Source: Candidatus Poribacteria bacterium (lineage in GTDB: Bacteria > Poribacteria > WGA-4E > WGA-3G). Taken from it: 33,387 nt of DNA. The DNA lies in NCBI GenBank assembly GCA_022827225.1, contig JAJDTJ010000117.1, positions 1 through 33,387 of the forward strand, given 5' to 3'. Below are positions 1 through 7,788 of this stretch, one piece after another. Under the pieces are notes generated by a model. The model was given only the letters and a program-made list of their open reading frames with translations, did not search any database and was not told the DNA's origin. Every line of letters begins with the position of its first letter. Position 1 is the stretch's first letter. A program made the translations under genes and the position numbers.

Positions 1-97
1 CTATGTGATTTTAGACGCACAAACACCGTTTTTCAGTGAAAAGTGGTCATTTTTGCGAAAAACATGGCGTGTTTCCTACGATTTTCAGCACGAAGAT

Positions 98-118
98 GCA
101 CAGGCTAACAGCCTATGC
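98..118. repeat. Short hairpin repeat (GCACAGGCT / AGCCTATGC)
   Basis: Arms at 98-106 and 110-118 pair at 8 of 9 positions around the loop AAC. There is no T tract on the plus strand, so it does not look like a terminator. It resembles a dispersed palindromic repeat, but no second copy occurs in this window. Confidence 0.45.
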
Positions 119-265
119 TACAAAGAGACAACTTGGGTTAAGGATACAAGATTTTCCGAAGAAATCGAGTGAAAATTACGACGCTGCTTAAGATATCCTG
201 CACATCAAGGACGATGTGTGATATATTTAAACAAGCACTGACAATCTACGCTTGGCAGTGCCGCT

Positions 266-293
266 GTTCGGGAGACTAGCCCTCTCGCCGAAC
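266..293. repeat. Bulged 10-bp hairpin
   Basis: GTTCGGGAGA at 266-275 pairs with TCTCgCCGAAC at 283-293, leaving one bulged G and a 7-nt loop. No T tract follows on the plus strand. It may be a structured leader, or a dispersed palindromic element. Confidence 0.4.
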
Positions 294-484
294 CACCTGT
301 AAAGGATTTCACGGATGCCAAAACAGATTGTAGCAAAAATGAAAATAAAATACAACACTTTTTTATCAGCGCAATTTTTGTGTGAACTACAGTTACCTCA
401 CAACAAATTTTGGTGATTGCTGAATATTGCCAGCTCACTTTGGGCATGCTATCTTGCGTTTTGTTGCCGAACTCACCCACAAAA

Positions 485-508
485 CATAATAGCAAGCATA
501 ATAGCAAG
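485..508. repeat. 12-bp perfect tandem duplication
   Basis: CATAATAGCAAG occurs twice back to back (485-496 and 497-508). It is a small replication-slippage type repeat in non-coding DNA. Confidence 0.8.
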
Positions 509-563
509 ATCTATGCCAAGCCAATTTTGGCAATATTAAGCTCGAAAACGGAGATTCCAGCAC

Positions 564-605
564 AGTTTTTGTAAAAATCAACATAGTTTTTGTAAAAATC
601 AGCAT
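564..605. repeat. 21-bp tandem duplication
   Basis: A 21-bp unit beginning AGTTTTTGTAAAAATCA is present at 564-584 and again at 585-605 with one mismatch. A third, degenerate unit (ggatttgtag) may follow. It lies about 100 bp upstream of the candidate sigma-54 promoter, where activator sites are often found, but no dyad symmetry points to a specific binding protein. Confidence 0.7.
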
Positions 606-707
606 GGGATTTGTAGAGAAAGTTGGATGTAAGGCATTTGTCAAAACGCCGATCACCAGATATGGGGCTCGGGTGCTTGTATTATAGAGATGCCATCTAT
701 CTCTCCA

Positions 708-724
708 AGGCACATTCGTTGCGG
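708..724 (+). promoter_or_regulatory. Candidate sigma-54 (-24/-12) promoter
   Basis: The sequence AGGCACATTCGTTGCGG carries GG at 709-710 and GC at 721-722 with the obligatory 10-nt spacing, and matches the TGGCACG-N4-TTGC consensus at most core positions. It lies about 80 nt upstream of the GTG start of a sigma-54 activator gene, which would allow autoregulation. The match is by eye only. Confidence 0.4.
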
Positions 725-801
725 ATAAAAAACAACTCAATCTCGCGCTATTATACCGTGAATTTGAGGGTACATTGATAGCGAACATAGGAGGCAAAGT
801 C

Positions 802-2904
802 GTGAGAGAAGTATTAATCATTGATGACAATCAAAGTTCTGATGCCTTGGCGAGTTTCCTAACGAACGAGGGCTATTCCGTTATCATCGTTGAGACTGTT
901 GACGAAGGCTTGGAAAAAATTAACGCATCCGAAAATTTGAAAGTAGTCTTGCTCAATGTGGAATTGTCAGCGGCAAGAGGTTTGAATGCGTTACAGAGAA
1001 TTAAGCGTGAACACCCACAGGTTATTGTAATTGTGATTGGAGCGCGCGTACGAACAGCGAGAGAAGCCCCTCCCCTGGGAGCCATGGAAGTTCTGTCTAT
1101 ACACACTGATGTAGAAAATATCCGTAGGGCAGTTGATCGGGCGTTTAGCCGGATAGATAGCCGAAGCAACACATTCTCATTTCCTGAAGAAGAAACTGAA
1201 GAAGAGACGCCTGAGGAACAGTATGTTCTCGTTGGGGAGAGCGAAGCAATGTTTGAGTTGAATAAAGAGATAGGATGTTCTGCCTGCTTTAACATTTCAG
1301 TGCTGCTTGAGGGAGAAACAGGCACCGGGAAAGGGTTGGTTGCGCGCATCATTCACGAAGAGAGTGAACGGGCAGACGCGCCGTTTATTTCAATTGATTG
1401 TGGCGCGGTGCCTCATGAACTCCGTGAAGCTGAACTACTCGGGCATGAAAGGGGCGCATTCACGGGAGCAGAAAGGGAACGTCCCGGCGCATTTGAACGG
1501 GCTGATGGCGGCACCCTTTTCCTAGATGAAGTCAGTAATATGAGTCTATCACTACAAGAGACACTCCTCAATGTCTTGCAAGAGAGAGAGGTCCAACGCG
1601 TGGGCGGAACACGGACACGCAGCGTGGATGTGCGAGTCATCAGTGCTACGCATCAGAAATTGCAGGATATGGTCGCGCAAGGAACATTCCGAGAGGATTT
1701 GTACTACCGGCTCTGTGGACATCAGATATCTCTGCCACCCTTACGGGAACGGCTAGAGGATATTCCGTTACTGGTCACGTACTTTCTGCAACGTATTGAG
1801 GCAGAAAATGAGAGGGCAAGGTCCGATATTTCTGAAGAAGCGATGGGATTGCTCCAAACGTATAACTGGCCGGGCAATGTTCGAGAGTTAGAGAGATGCC
1901 TCGAAAGCGCCACAATCACTTCCCAAGGCGATGTGATTATGCCGAGTGACCTCCCCCCAGAAATCCGGACGTATAGCGGAGATGAAGGTTCAGACGGGAG
2001 CGAACCAGAAACCCGATCTTCCGAAACGCCAGAAACACCGATATATGGAAACCTGCTTGATTTGCCGGTCATGGTGTTCTGTCAGTTTTTCTCGGATGGA
2101 CAGTTCTGTGAGTTTCTCTCTGATGGAGCGTCAGGTATCACTGATCGCCAAATCGACGAGTGGTGGAAAGTGTTCTCTACTGATGGACGCGCCCGTGCCA
2201 ATAGGGCGGCACGCGAAATTCATGATTGGCGGCTCAAATATAATACGACTGACTTAGAAATTCCAATCTTCTCGGACGACTGGATTAAGCGGGTGATTGA
2301 CGATGCTATCTCTCAGTTATCAAATCTTTCCGAACTCATAGAAGAAGCTGAGCCTGTCAGTATAAAAGGAAGAACCCGAAAAGGCAGCCTGACTGCAGTG
2401 CTACATGAAGTCGTAAAAAGTTATGGCGGAGACAGAGAAAGAGCAGCGAGAGAATTGCGTATTTCCCTCGCGCAGCTTGAGAGGTGGCTGTCGTATCAGA
2501 CAGAAGATGATGATTCACTTGTCACACCTATAGAGGCTTCGCGCCGGATCGGACGGTTTCATTCTGACGAGATCAGAAAACTTCTTACAGAACCTATCAA
2601 CTTTTTCATTTTGGAGAAATTCTCACGTCCAGTATGGCGAAACAAGAGTCTGAATAGTCAGAAGCAGGCTGTTCACCTCGCTTTAAAAGTGCTATCTAAA
2701 CGTTTGGATAAAGATCACGGCTGTATCTATTTCGGCGGGATGACTTTTGCGCAAATTGAATGGAGTATCTATTGCCGGGCATCATACCTATACACCGACC
2801 ATGCTGAAGCGGCTAAGGCGTTAGACGTAGATATCAGAACCTTTTGTAAGTCCTGGCCTAAGAACAAACCATTTCCAAGTCGTCACACGCTTTTTAGGGA
2901 ATAG
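802..2904 (+). CDS. Sigma-54-dependent activator with degenerate receiver domain and long C-terminal extension
   Basis: This protein (about 700 aa) should activate sigma-54 RNA polymerase. The GTG at 802 is preferred because a perfect AGGAGG lies at 789-794, 7 nt upstream; the longer TTG frame from 775 would read through that site. Residues 1-115 form a receiver fold (VLIIDD at 4-9). The phosphoacceptor Asp is Asn52, the switch Thr/Ser is Gly80 and the conserved Lys is missing, so normal aspartyl phosphorylation is unlikely. Residues 140-370 are an intact AAA+ domain: Walker A GETGTGKG (171-178), GAFTGA loop (218-223), Walker B with D242/E243, FREDLYYRL and NWPGNVREL. The last 290 residues exceed the usual single Fis-type helix-turn-helix. 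They contain one such motif (DRERAARELRISLAQLERWL) and a possible second near the end (AEAAKALDVDIRTFCKSW). It converges with the adaptor gene, 17 bp away. Confidence 0.9.
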   Translation: MREVLIIDDNQSSDALASFLTNEGYSVIIVETVDEGLEKINASENLKVVLLNVELSAARGLNALQRIKREHPQVIVIVIGARVRTAREAPPLGAMEVLSIHTDVENIRRAVDRAFSRIDSRSNTFSFPEEETEEETPEEQYVLVGESEAMFELNKEIGCSACFNISVLLEGETGTGKGLVARIIHEESERADAPFISIDCGAVPHELREAELLGHERGAFTGAERERPGAFERADGGTLFLDEVSNMSLSLQETLLNVLQEREVQRVGGTRTRSVDVRVISATHQKLQDMVAQGTFREDLYYRLCGHQISLPPLRERLEDIPLLVTYFLQRIEAENERARSDISEEAMGLLQTYNWPGNVRELERCLESATITSQGDVIMPSDLPPEIRTYSGDEGSDGSEPETRSSETPETPIYGNLLDLPVMVFCQFFSDGQFCEFLSDGASGITDRQIDEWWKVFSTDGRARANRAAREIHDWRLKYNTTDLEIPIFSDDWIKRVIDDAISQLSNLSELIEEAEPVSIKGRTRKGSLTAVLHEVVKSYGGDRERAARELRISLAQLERWLSYQTEDDDSLVTPIEASRRIGRFHSDEIRKLLTEPINFFILEKFSRPVWRNKSLNSQKQAVHLALKVLSKRLDKDHGCIYFGGMTFAQIEWSIYCRASYLYTDHAEAAKALDVDIRTFCKSWPKNKPFPSRHTLFRE

Positions 2905-2921
2905 AATTTGTGCCTACACAT

Positions 2922-4508
2922 CTAATCCTGCGCAACGGATATAGGCGTTCCATCTTGTAATCGGTGTTGATTATCTACAATCACCGATGTGCCTCTGGCG
3001 AGTTGTGAGGTAACCTCGATTTCGCCACTGTAAACGCCGCCAACGTTTACCTGTTTTGTGCGTGCTACGTTCCCTTCAACAACGAAAATCGTACCACTCC
3101 CGTTTTGGATATTCAAGACCGCCTGCAACGGGAGCAGTTGTACGTTTTTCCGAACACCCGTTTTGATGGAAGCCGTAATAGCCGTGCCGGGTTTAAGGCT
3201 GTTTTTTGAATTCGGGACTGTCGCATGGACGAGCAGAGTGTTGTTATCACGGTTAACGGTCGGACTGATGAAAGTGACCGTGCCGACGATGTTCCGGATA
3301 CCGGAATTCGTAGAAATTAAGACGAGATCGCCGTTATTAATACGGGACGCGTCTCCGGCAGGCGTATGAAATTCCGCTTTGAGAGTATCGACTGCGACGA
3401 TTGTAAACACCGGTTTTGCTGCAGGGGCTGAGACGAGTTGCGCATAATCTCCGACGCTCAAATGTTGTGTTGCGATGACACCGTCAATCGGTGATTTAAT
3501 CGTTGCGTCATTCAACTGTTCTTGTGCCAGTTTCAGTTGTTCTGTGGCTTGCTTCACCGCCGCTTTTGCGATTTCAATCTCTCGTTCCCAAGATTTGGCT
3601 TCTACGAGTTTTTCTGCTGTGTTGAGGCTCGCTTGCGCCTGATTGACATCCGATTCCGCCGATGCGATTTCTCGTTCCCAACCGCGGCTTTCAACGATCT
3701 TCTGAGCGACAGCTAATTCCGCTTTCGCTTTCTCCACAGACGGGTGTATCGCGCCTTCTTTAAACTGTTCTGCCGTGACGACAGCCTCTTCGTAACGGGT
3801 TTGTGAGACCTTAAAACTTCGTTCTGCTGCCTCAAGGTTGCTATCGCTGACGTGTTGTTTCTCGTGAAGTGACTTCGTCCGCTCGTAATCGAGTTTGTTT
3901 TTATCGAGTTCTGTCTTTGCGCGTTCTAATGACTGTTGCGCGTTTATTTTTGAACGTTCTATGGATGCGATTTCCGACTGATAGGCTGTTTCTGCTTGTG
4001 TCAGTTGATTACGGATGCGCATTTCGGCGAGAGATTTCGTCTCAACAAGTTTCGCCTGCGCTGCCATCAACGTTTCCTGAGCGTTCGCTAACTGGGATTC
4101 GACACGGGCTTGTGCGCTCGCTTCCGTCGTTGTGAGTTGCGATTGTGCGCTGCTTAATGCAGATTCGGCGCGTATGACAGCGAGTGCAGACTCTCTTGGG
4201 TTACTCTGGGCGAGCACGTCGTCTTTCGCAACACTTTGCCCAACTTTCGCATCGAAAGAGACAATTTTACCGGAAACATTGGCAAAAATGTTTACTTCGG
4301 CGTTGGGGTGTAGGTGTCCGGTGTAATCCTTCGTTGAGACGAAAGTACCGCGCCGCGCTGTCGTAACGGACACTGTTACAGGTGCGTCTGTGTTTTGCGC
4401 CCTCACAATGCTAACACTGAAGCAGCAGATGATAACGAAAAGCCATAGCAGCTGTGCCTTTAGATAGTTGGCGATGGACGGTTTCAGAATATATTTATTA
4501 TGCTTCAT
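2922..4508 (-). CDS. HlyD/RND-type efflux periplasmic adaptor subunit
   Basis: A membrane-fusion (adaptor) protein of 528 aa, expected to link an inner-membrane pump to an outer-membrane channel. Residues 12-38 are a hydrophobic signal or anchor segment ending VRAQ. A lipoyl/barrel half-motif follows (NVSGKIVSFDAKVGQSVAKDD), then a very long Ala/Glu/Gln-rich coiled coil (about 100-330) with a repeated unit (SRGWEREI / AKSWEREI). The second lipoyl half (ATIKSPIDGVIATQHLSVGD) and a beta-barrel and membrane-proximal C-terminus complete it. Typical RND adaptors are 350-400 aa, so the hairpin is extended. The ATG lies inside the end of msrA (11-nt overlap), which suggests translational coupling. 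No transporter or outer-membrane gene is adjacent, so the partner is unknown. Confidence 0.85.
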   Translation of the reverse strand: MKHNKYILKPSIANYLKAQLLWLFVIICCFSVSIVRAQNTDAPVTVSVTTARRGTFVSTKDYTGHLHPNAEVNIFANVSGKIVSFDAKVGQSVAKDDVLAQSNPRESALAVIRAESALSSAQSQLTTTEASAQARVESQLANAQETLMAAQAKLVETKSLAEMRIRNQLTQAETAYQSEIASIERSKINAQQSLERAKTELDKNKLDYERTKSLHEKQHVSDSNLEAAERSFKVSQTRYEEAVVTAEQFKEGAIHPSVEKAKAELAVAQKIVESRGWEREIASAESDVNQAQASLNTAEKLVEAKSWEREIEIAKAAVKQATEQLKLAQEQLNDATIKSPIDGVIATQHLSVGDYAQLVSAPAAKPVFTIVAVDTLKAEFHTPAGDASRINNGDLVLISTNSGIRNIVGTVTFISPTVNRDNNTLLVHATVPNSKNSLKPGTAITASIKTGVRKNVQLLPLQAVLNIQNGSGTIFVVEGNVARTKQVNVGGVYSGEIEVTSQLARGTSVIVDNQHRLQDGTPISVAQD

Positions 4509-5040
4509 TTTTCAATTTTTCCTTAAAGTCTTTTGTAAATTTTTGCATCTTCGGATGAATCACCAATTGACAATACGGCTGCCTTGAATTCAATCGGAAG
4601 TAGTTTTGGTGATAATCTTCGGCTGGGTAGAAGGTGTCGATTGGCGTAATCTCTGTGACAATCGGATCATCCCACATATCAGATTGATCCGTGTCTGCTT
4701 TCGATTGTTCGGCGATGTGCTGTTGTTCTTCTGTGTGGTAGAAGATAGCGGAACGATACTGGGTACCGACATCATTTCCTTGCCGATTTAGCGTCGTTGC
4801 GTCGTGCGTGTGCCAAAAAACTTCCAGCAGTTCCTCGTAAGAGATGACCGTCGGATCGAATTGGATCTGGACCCCCTCAGCGTGTCCTGTCATCCCCATA
4901 CATACGGCTTGGTAGGTCGGGTTGACGGTAGTGCCGCCAGTGTATCCTGAGACGACTTCGTGAACGCCTTCCAATTGCTGAAAGACTGCCTCCACACACC
5001 AAAAACAACCCGCACCGAACGTCGCTGTTTCTAATTGCAT
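4498..5040 (-). CDS. msrA: Peptide-methionine (S)-S-oxide reductase MsrA
   Basis: Reduces the S-epimer of methionine sulfoxide in proteins, using thioredoxin-type reductants. The 180-aa length is normal for MsrA. The N-terminus carries the catalytic GCFWC motif (residues 11-15) followed by the family sequence VSGYTGG, and the middle has the expected HAEGVQIQFDP and GNDVGTQYRSAIFYH stretches. No MsrB domain is fused. The gene starts at an ATG with only a weak upstream purine run, and its 3' end overlaps the adaptor gene by 11 nt, so the two are probably co-transcribed, perhaps as an envelope or oxidative stress unit (inference). Confidence 0.96.
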   Translation of the reverse strand: MQLETATFGAGCFWCVEAVFQQLEGVHEVVSGYTGGTTVNPTYQAVCMGMTGHAEGVQIQFDPTVISYEELLEVFWHTHDATTLNRQGNDVGTQYRSAIFYHTEEQQHIAEQSKADTDQSDMWDDPIVTEITPIDTFYPAEDYHQNYFRLNSRQPYCQLVIHPKMQKFTKDFKEKLKNEA

Positions 5041-5162
5041 CTTTTTCTTAACGGTTATCGCACGGTGGCGAAACCGGATTTCTCCTTTAAAAAATTGTGT
5101 AACTATGCTATTAATAGTTGTCAGTTATGAAACGCCTTTTCTTAATCCTAACTTTTCTTTCC

Positions 5163-5319
5163 TTATAGTAAATTATGTAAATAAGTTTACATATATTCTG
5201 TAGGAGCGATCTCCGAATCGCGACCAAACCACTGGTAGTCGGGAATCGGAGTGTTTTTGCTGGGGTGTTTCTTCCCTCCTACAGTTCAGATGTAAAGTTA
5301 ATTGTAGAATCCACTATAA
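5163..5319. mobile_element. MITE-like element, copy A
   Basis: Outer ends are imperfect inverted repeats: TTATAGT at 5163-5169 and ACTATAA at 5313-5319, with similarity extending inward. Inside is a nested palindrome: GTAGGAG (5200-5206) pairs with CTCCTAC (5276-5282), and CTCCGAATCGCGAC (5211-5224) pairs at 12 of 14 positions with GTCGGGAATCGGAG (5238-5251). A second copy with the same architecture lies at 19238-19374. Relative to that copy, this one has about 20 extra bases (around 5252-5272). It encodes no protein of its own and would need a transposase in trans. Confidence 0.7.
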
Positions 5320-5954
5320 TAGCGTGTCAGTCGCAGAAGGAACAGGCGAGAACATTTGTTACGCAACTCGGGGCGCCGGATGCAGCGCGTCGATCTGAAG
5401 CATCTAAAGCCTTAGCCGCGATGGGAGCTGAGGCGATTGATGCCTTAATCGTAGGACTCTCCGCTGACAATCCACAGGTTCGTGAGATGTCTGCGTGGGT
5501 GCTTGGCGAAATCAAGGAACCTGCTGCCCGTGTTGTGCCCGCACTTATTACGGTTCTCACCGATCCGGACGAAAATATCCGTGTCGCCGGTTCTGTTATT
5601 CTACTGCGTCTCGGTGAGCCTGCTGTGCCGTATCTCATTGATGCCTTAAGTGCTGAATCGTCGGAGATTCGACTGAATGCGGCTTATGCGTTAGGCGAAA
5701 TCGGTGCACCCCTTGATACAATTCTGCCTGCCCTTATTCGGACGCTCACAGACCGAGAATGGAATGTGCGTCGTCTTGTTGTGCGTGCCTTGGTTACGAT
5801 AGGTACGCCTGCTGTTGATGCGTTGATTCAGGCACTCCATTCGGAGGATCCCGATCTTCGACGGATGGCGGAGCGGGCGTTAAATGATATTGGAACGCCA
5901 AAGGCACGCCGGGCCATCGCCGCTGCCAAACGAAAATTTTCCTCCGATCAATGA
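5265..5954 (+). CDS. HEAT-repeat (PBS-lyase-like) protein
   Basis: A 229-aa protein made almost entirely of HEAT repeats of about 30 residues (for example IDALIVGLSADNPQVREMSA, VPALITVLTDPDENIRVAGS, VPYLIDALSAESSEIRLNAA). These superhelical repeats mediate protein contacts, and no catalytic motif is visible. The only usual start codon in frame before the repeats is a GTG at 5265, inside the MITE-like element; no ribosome binding site precedes it. A perfect TATAAT at 5315-5320, formed by the right end of the element, falls inside the frame, so a shorter product from a non-canonical start is possible. The N-terminus may have been replaced by the insertion. The 3' end overlaps the converging minus-strand gene by 7 bp. 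Confidence 0.75.
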   Translation: MFLPSYSSDVKLIVESTIIACQSQKEQARTFVTQLGAPDAARRSEASKALAAMGAEAIDALIVGLSADNPQVREMSAWVLGEIKEPAARVVPALITVLTDPDENIRVAGSVILLRLGEPAVPYLIDALSAESSEIRLNAAYALGEIGAPLDTILPALIRTLTDREWNVRRLVVRALVTIGTPAVDALIQALHSEDPDLRRMAERALNDIGTPKARRAIAAAKRKFSSDQ

Positions 5955-6943
5955 TCCGATTGAGACGCGCCTACCTGTCCCTCAATACGGAGACAGTCAT
6001 CCCAATAAGCGACCGCGTAAGTTTTCACAGGTTCCGGTTGCTGCGTCTGTTCGAGGTATTGTGTAATCCAGTTAAGTAACTGTTGCCGTAACGATTCTCG
6101 GACCTCGCCATCCGCATAAGCCAACTCATGAAAATCCTGCCTCGCCTCTTCATCTATCTCGAAATCGACCTGTCGGTAAAGCACGAGGTTAACTATCAGA
6201 CTGAGTGTCAGTCGTTCAATCGGGTTCGGAAAGATACTCAGCGGTGGATCCAACACGAACGGATTTTCGAGCGGTAGTGCCTTAACATAATCGCACCGAT
6301 GCTCGATACACGCCAATTGACTGTCGATCATCTCGACTTCCTTCAGGTGAAGGAGTGGGCGCGGGGTATCGGTATCTCTAATTGTCACTTGTCGTGTCTG
6401 TATGGTGATCCGGTATATCAGCAGTGCCTTTAGAAATTCGAGTTCCGCTTGCGTATAGATTTGGATGCCTTGGATTTCTATATCTGTGTAATCGGTACCG
6501 AGTGGACTCTCCTCGTCTTTGCTGGCGGGTCGGATCACGGCGTGTTCTAAAAGATGCCGTGCTCTATCGTGTAATCTCTCCATTAACGTGTTACCGATTT
6601 GGAAGAACTTAACGACCCTTGTTTTACGAAGGAGTTGAACGGCCTTATCCAGATCGCCTTTGCTGCCGTATTCCAACCCGAGGCTGGTGAGTGTAAAGGC
6701 GGTCTGGATGTGTGTTCGGAGTGCTGATTCGTCGGAGAGATCAACGGTTTTCATTGTGATAAGTTTATGCGCGATGGCGGCGATATTCTGATAAAGCCTA
6801 TCCGCTTGTTCACGTGGGATACGGCTAAAGATATCACCGTGTGCCAATGCTTGTGCGAGGAACAGTCGTCTATCGAGGGTCGCCTCAGCGACAAGAGAAA
6901 ATTTATGGGTCGTCATATGTGTCGTCGTCGTCTCCGTCTTCAT
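5948..6943 (-). CDS. DUF6178-like protein, C-terminal half
   Basis: A 331-aa mostly helical protein without signal peptide or membrane segment. Stretches such as GDLDKAVQLLRKTRVVKFFQIGN and DRARHLLEHA recall the C-terminal part of DUF6178 proteins, whose N-terminal part resembles the product of the preceding gene. The two ORFs overlap by 41 nt in different frames. An alternative ATG at 6916 (MTTHKF) would shorten the overlap to 14 nt. Known DUF6178 proteins are single chains of roughly 500-600 aa as far as I recall, so this is either a natural two-subunit version or a frameshifted gene. The family assignment is from memory of sequence style and is moderate at best. Confidence 0.6.
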   Translation of the reverse strand: MKTETTTTHMTTHKFSLVAEATLDRRLFLAQALAHGDIFSRIPREQADRLYQNIAAIAHKLITMKTVDLSDESALRTHIQTAFTLTSLGLEYGSKGDLDKAVQLLRKTRVVKFFQIGNTLMERLHDRARHLLEHAVIRPASKDEESPLGTDYTDIEIQGIQIYTQAELEFLKALLIYRITIQTRQVTIRDTDTPRPLLHLKEVEMIDSQLACIEHRCDYVKALPLENPFVLDPPLSIFPNPIERLTLSLIVNLVLYRQVDFEIDEEARQDFHELAYADGEVRESLRQQLLNWITQYLEQTQQPEPVKTYAVAYWDDCLRIEGQVGASQSDH

Positions 6944-7715
6944 CGAAATTGAGCGAATCTAAGTCGACTTTTTCCATGAGGTCGGATTCAGTTACGTCAA
7001 TACCTGCTTCCTTATCGCGTTCGGCGACGCGTTGTGCTCTATCACCCTGTGCGGCATCGAAGATAGCGGCGAGTTCTGCCTCAATATCACCTTCGGTGTC
7101 AATCGCGAAGAGTTCACTAAGGAGCGTGTCGAAAACTTCGTAATCGGCTTCCCAGATAGCGTTGGAGATCGCTCGGGCACGTTCATCAGCGTAATCAATT
7201 GCCTCTGAGGCTGGATCCAAGAAACCGCTTTCAAGGAGCAGCGCGGCGTATTCACCCTGAAGTTTAATGCGTCCGTGCAGGAGTGCTGCGAGTAGACGTA
7301 TGTCTAATTCTCTGAGGAACCGTCCGAGTTCGTCACGATCGCATTCAGAAAGTTCGAAGAGCCAGAGGTCCAATGATTCTTCATCAAGTTTGCCGTCGCG
7401 CCAGACGGCGATGTCGAGTAGTTCTTCAAATTGGTCGTTTGACAGGCACGGCAGCAGTACCGAGGCGAGTCCGGTGCCGAGCATTGTGTCCAAAACTTGG
7501 AGGACGTCCTCGGTTGGGCTTCCCTGAATAAGTTCCGTACAATCGGGTACGAGGTAATAGAGTTGCTCACGTGCTTTCGGGTTACGGATTGCACTGAGGA
7601 TTTCTAATTGCAGTTGCTTCCCGTAGCTTTGGAAGAGTTTTTCTGCTTCGCGCGTCGGTAAGGACAGCAGCTTCTCGCCTTCGGAGCGTGGAACTATCGT
7701 TTTTGGGCTGTTCAT
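6903..7715 (-). CDS. DUF6178-like protein, N-terminal half
   Basis: A 270-aa acidic helical protein. Pieces such as LLSLPTREAEKLFQSYGKQ, DQFEELLDIAVWRDGKLDEE and LWLFELSECDRDELGRFLRE match the pattern of DUF6178 N-termini as I remember it. The function of that family is not known. The ATG at 7715 has a good AGAGGAG ribosome binding site upstream. The C-terminal tail is very acidic (NFDEDGDDDDTYDDP) and ends just after the next gene begins, in another frame. It lies 73 bp downstream of the isomerase-like gene and is probably in the same operon. Confidence 0.65.
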   Translation of the reverse strand: MNSPKTIVPRSEGEKLLSLPTREAEKLFQSYGKQLQLEILSAIRNPKAREQLYYLVPDCTELIQGSPTEDVLQVLDTMLGTGLASVLLPCLSNDQFEELLDIAVWRDGKLDEESLDLWLFELSECDRDELGRFLRELDIRLLAALLHGRIKLQGEYAALLLESGFLDPASEAIDYADERARAISNAIWEADYEVFDTLLSELFAIDTEGDIEAELAAIFDAAQGDRAQRVAERDKEAGIDVTESDLMEKVDLDSLNFDEDGDDDDTYDDP

Positions 7716-7788
7716 GCGAACTCCTCTATGAGTTTCCGATATTGAAACGTGCGAATTTCCAATGACAGATGGTAGTTATACCAGCACC

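Larger units (their letters stand above)
1..801. other. Non-coding leader region with hairpins and tandem repeats
   Basis: No convincing gene is seen here. The open frames on the minus strand (205-507 and 435-830) have low-complexity, Cys/Ser-rich translations without a ribosome binding site and look like chance frames. The stretch holds a hairpin at 98-118, a bulged hairpin at 266-293, a 12-bp tandem duplication at 485-508, a 21-bp tandem duplication at 564-605 and a candidate sigma-54 promoter at 708-724, each listed separately. The composition is AT-rich compared with the genes that follow. Confidence 0.6.

Noticed and set aside
266..293. Possible tRNA fragment
   Set aside because: The hairpin resembles a variable-arm/T-arm at first glance, but no acceptor stem, anticodon arm or CCA-proximal pairing could be placed around it.
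205..830. Minus-strand open frames of 100 and 131 codons
   Set aside because: Low-complexity translations partly generated by the tandem repeats, no ribosome binding site and no recognisable domain; treated as chance frames.
1390..2260. Open frames antisense or out of frame within the sigma-54 activator gene
   Set aside because: They overlap a gene with intact AAA+ motifs and have compositions expected of shadow frames.
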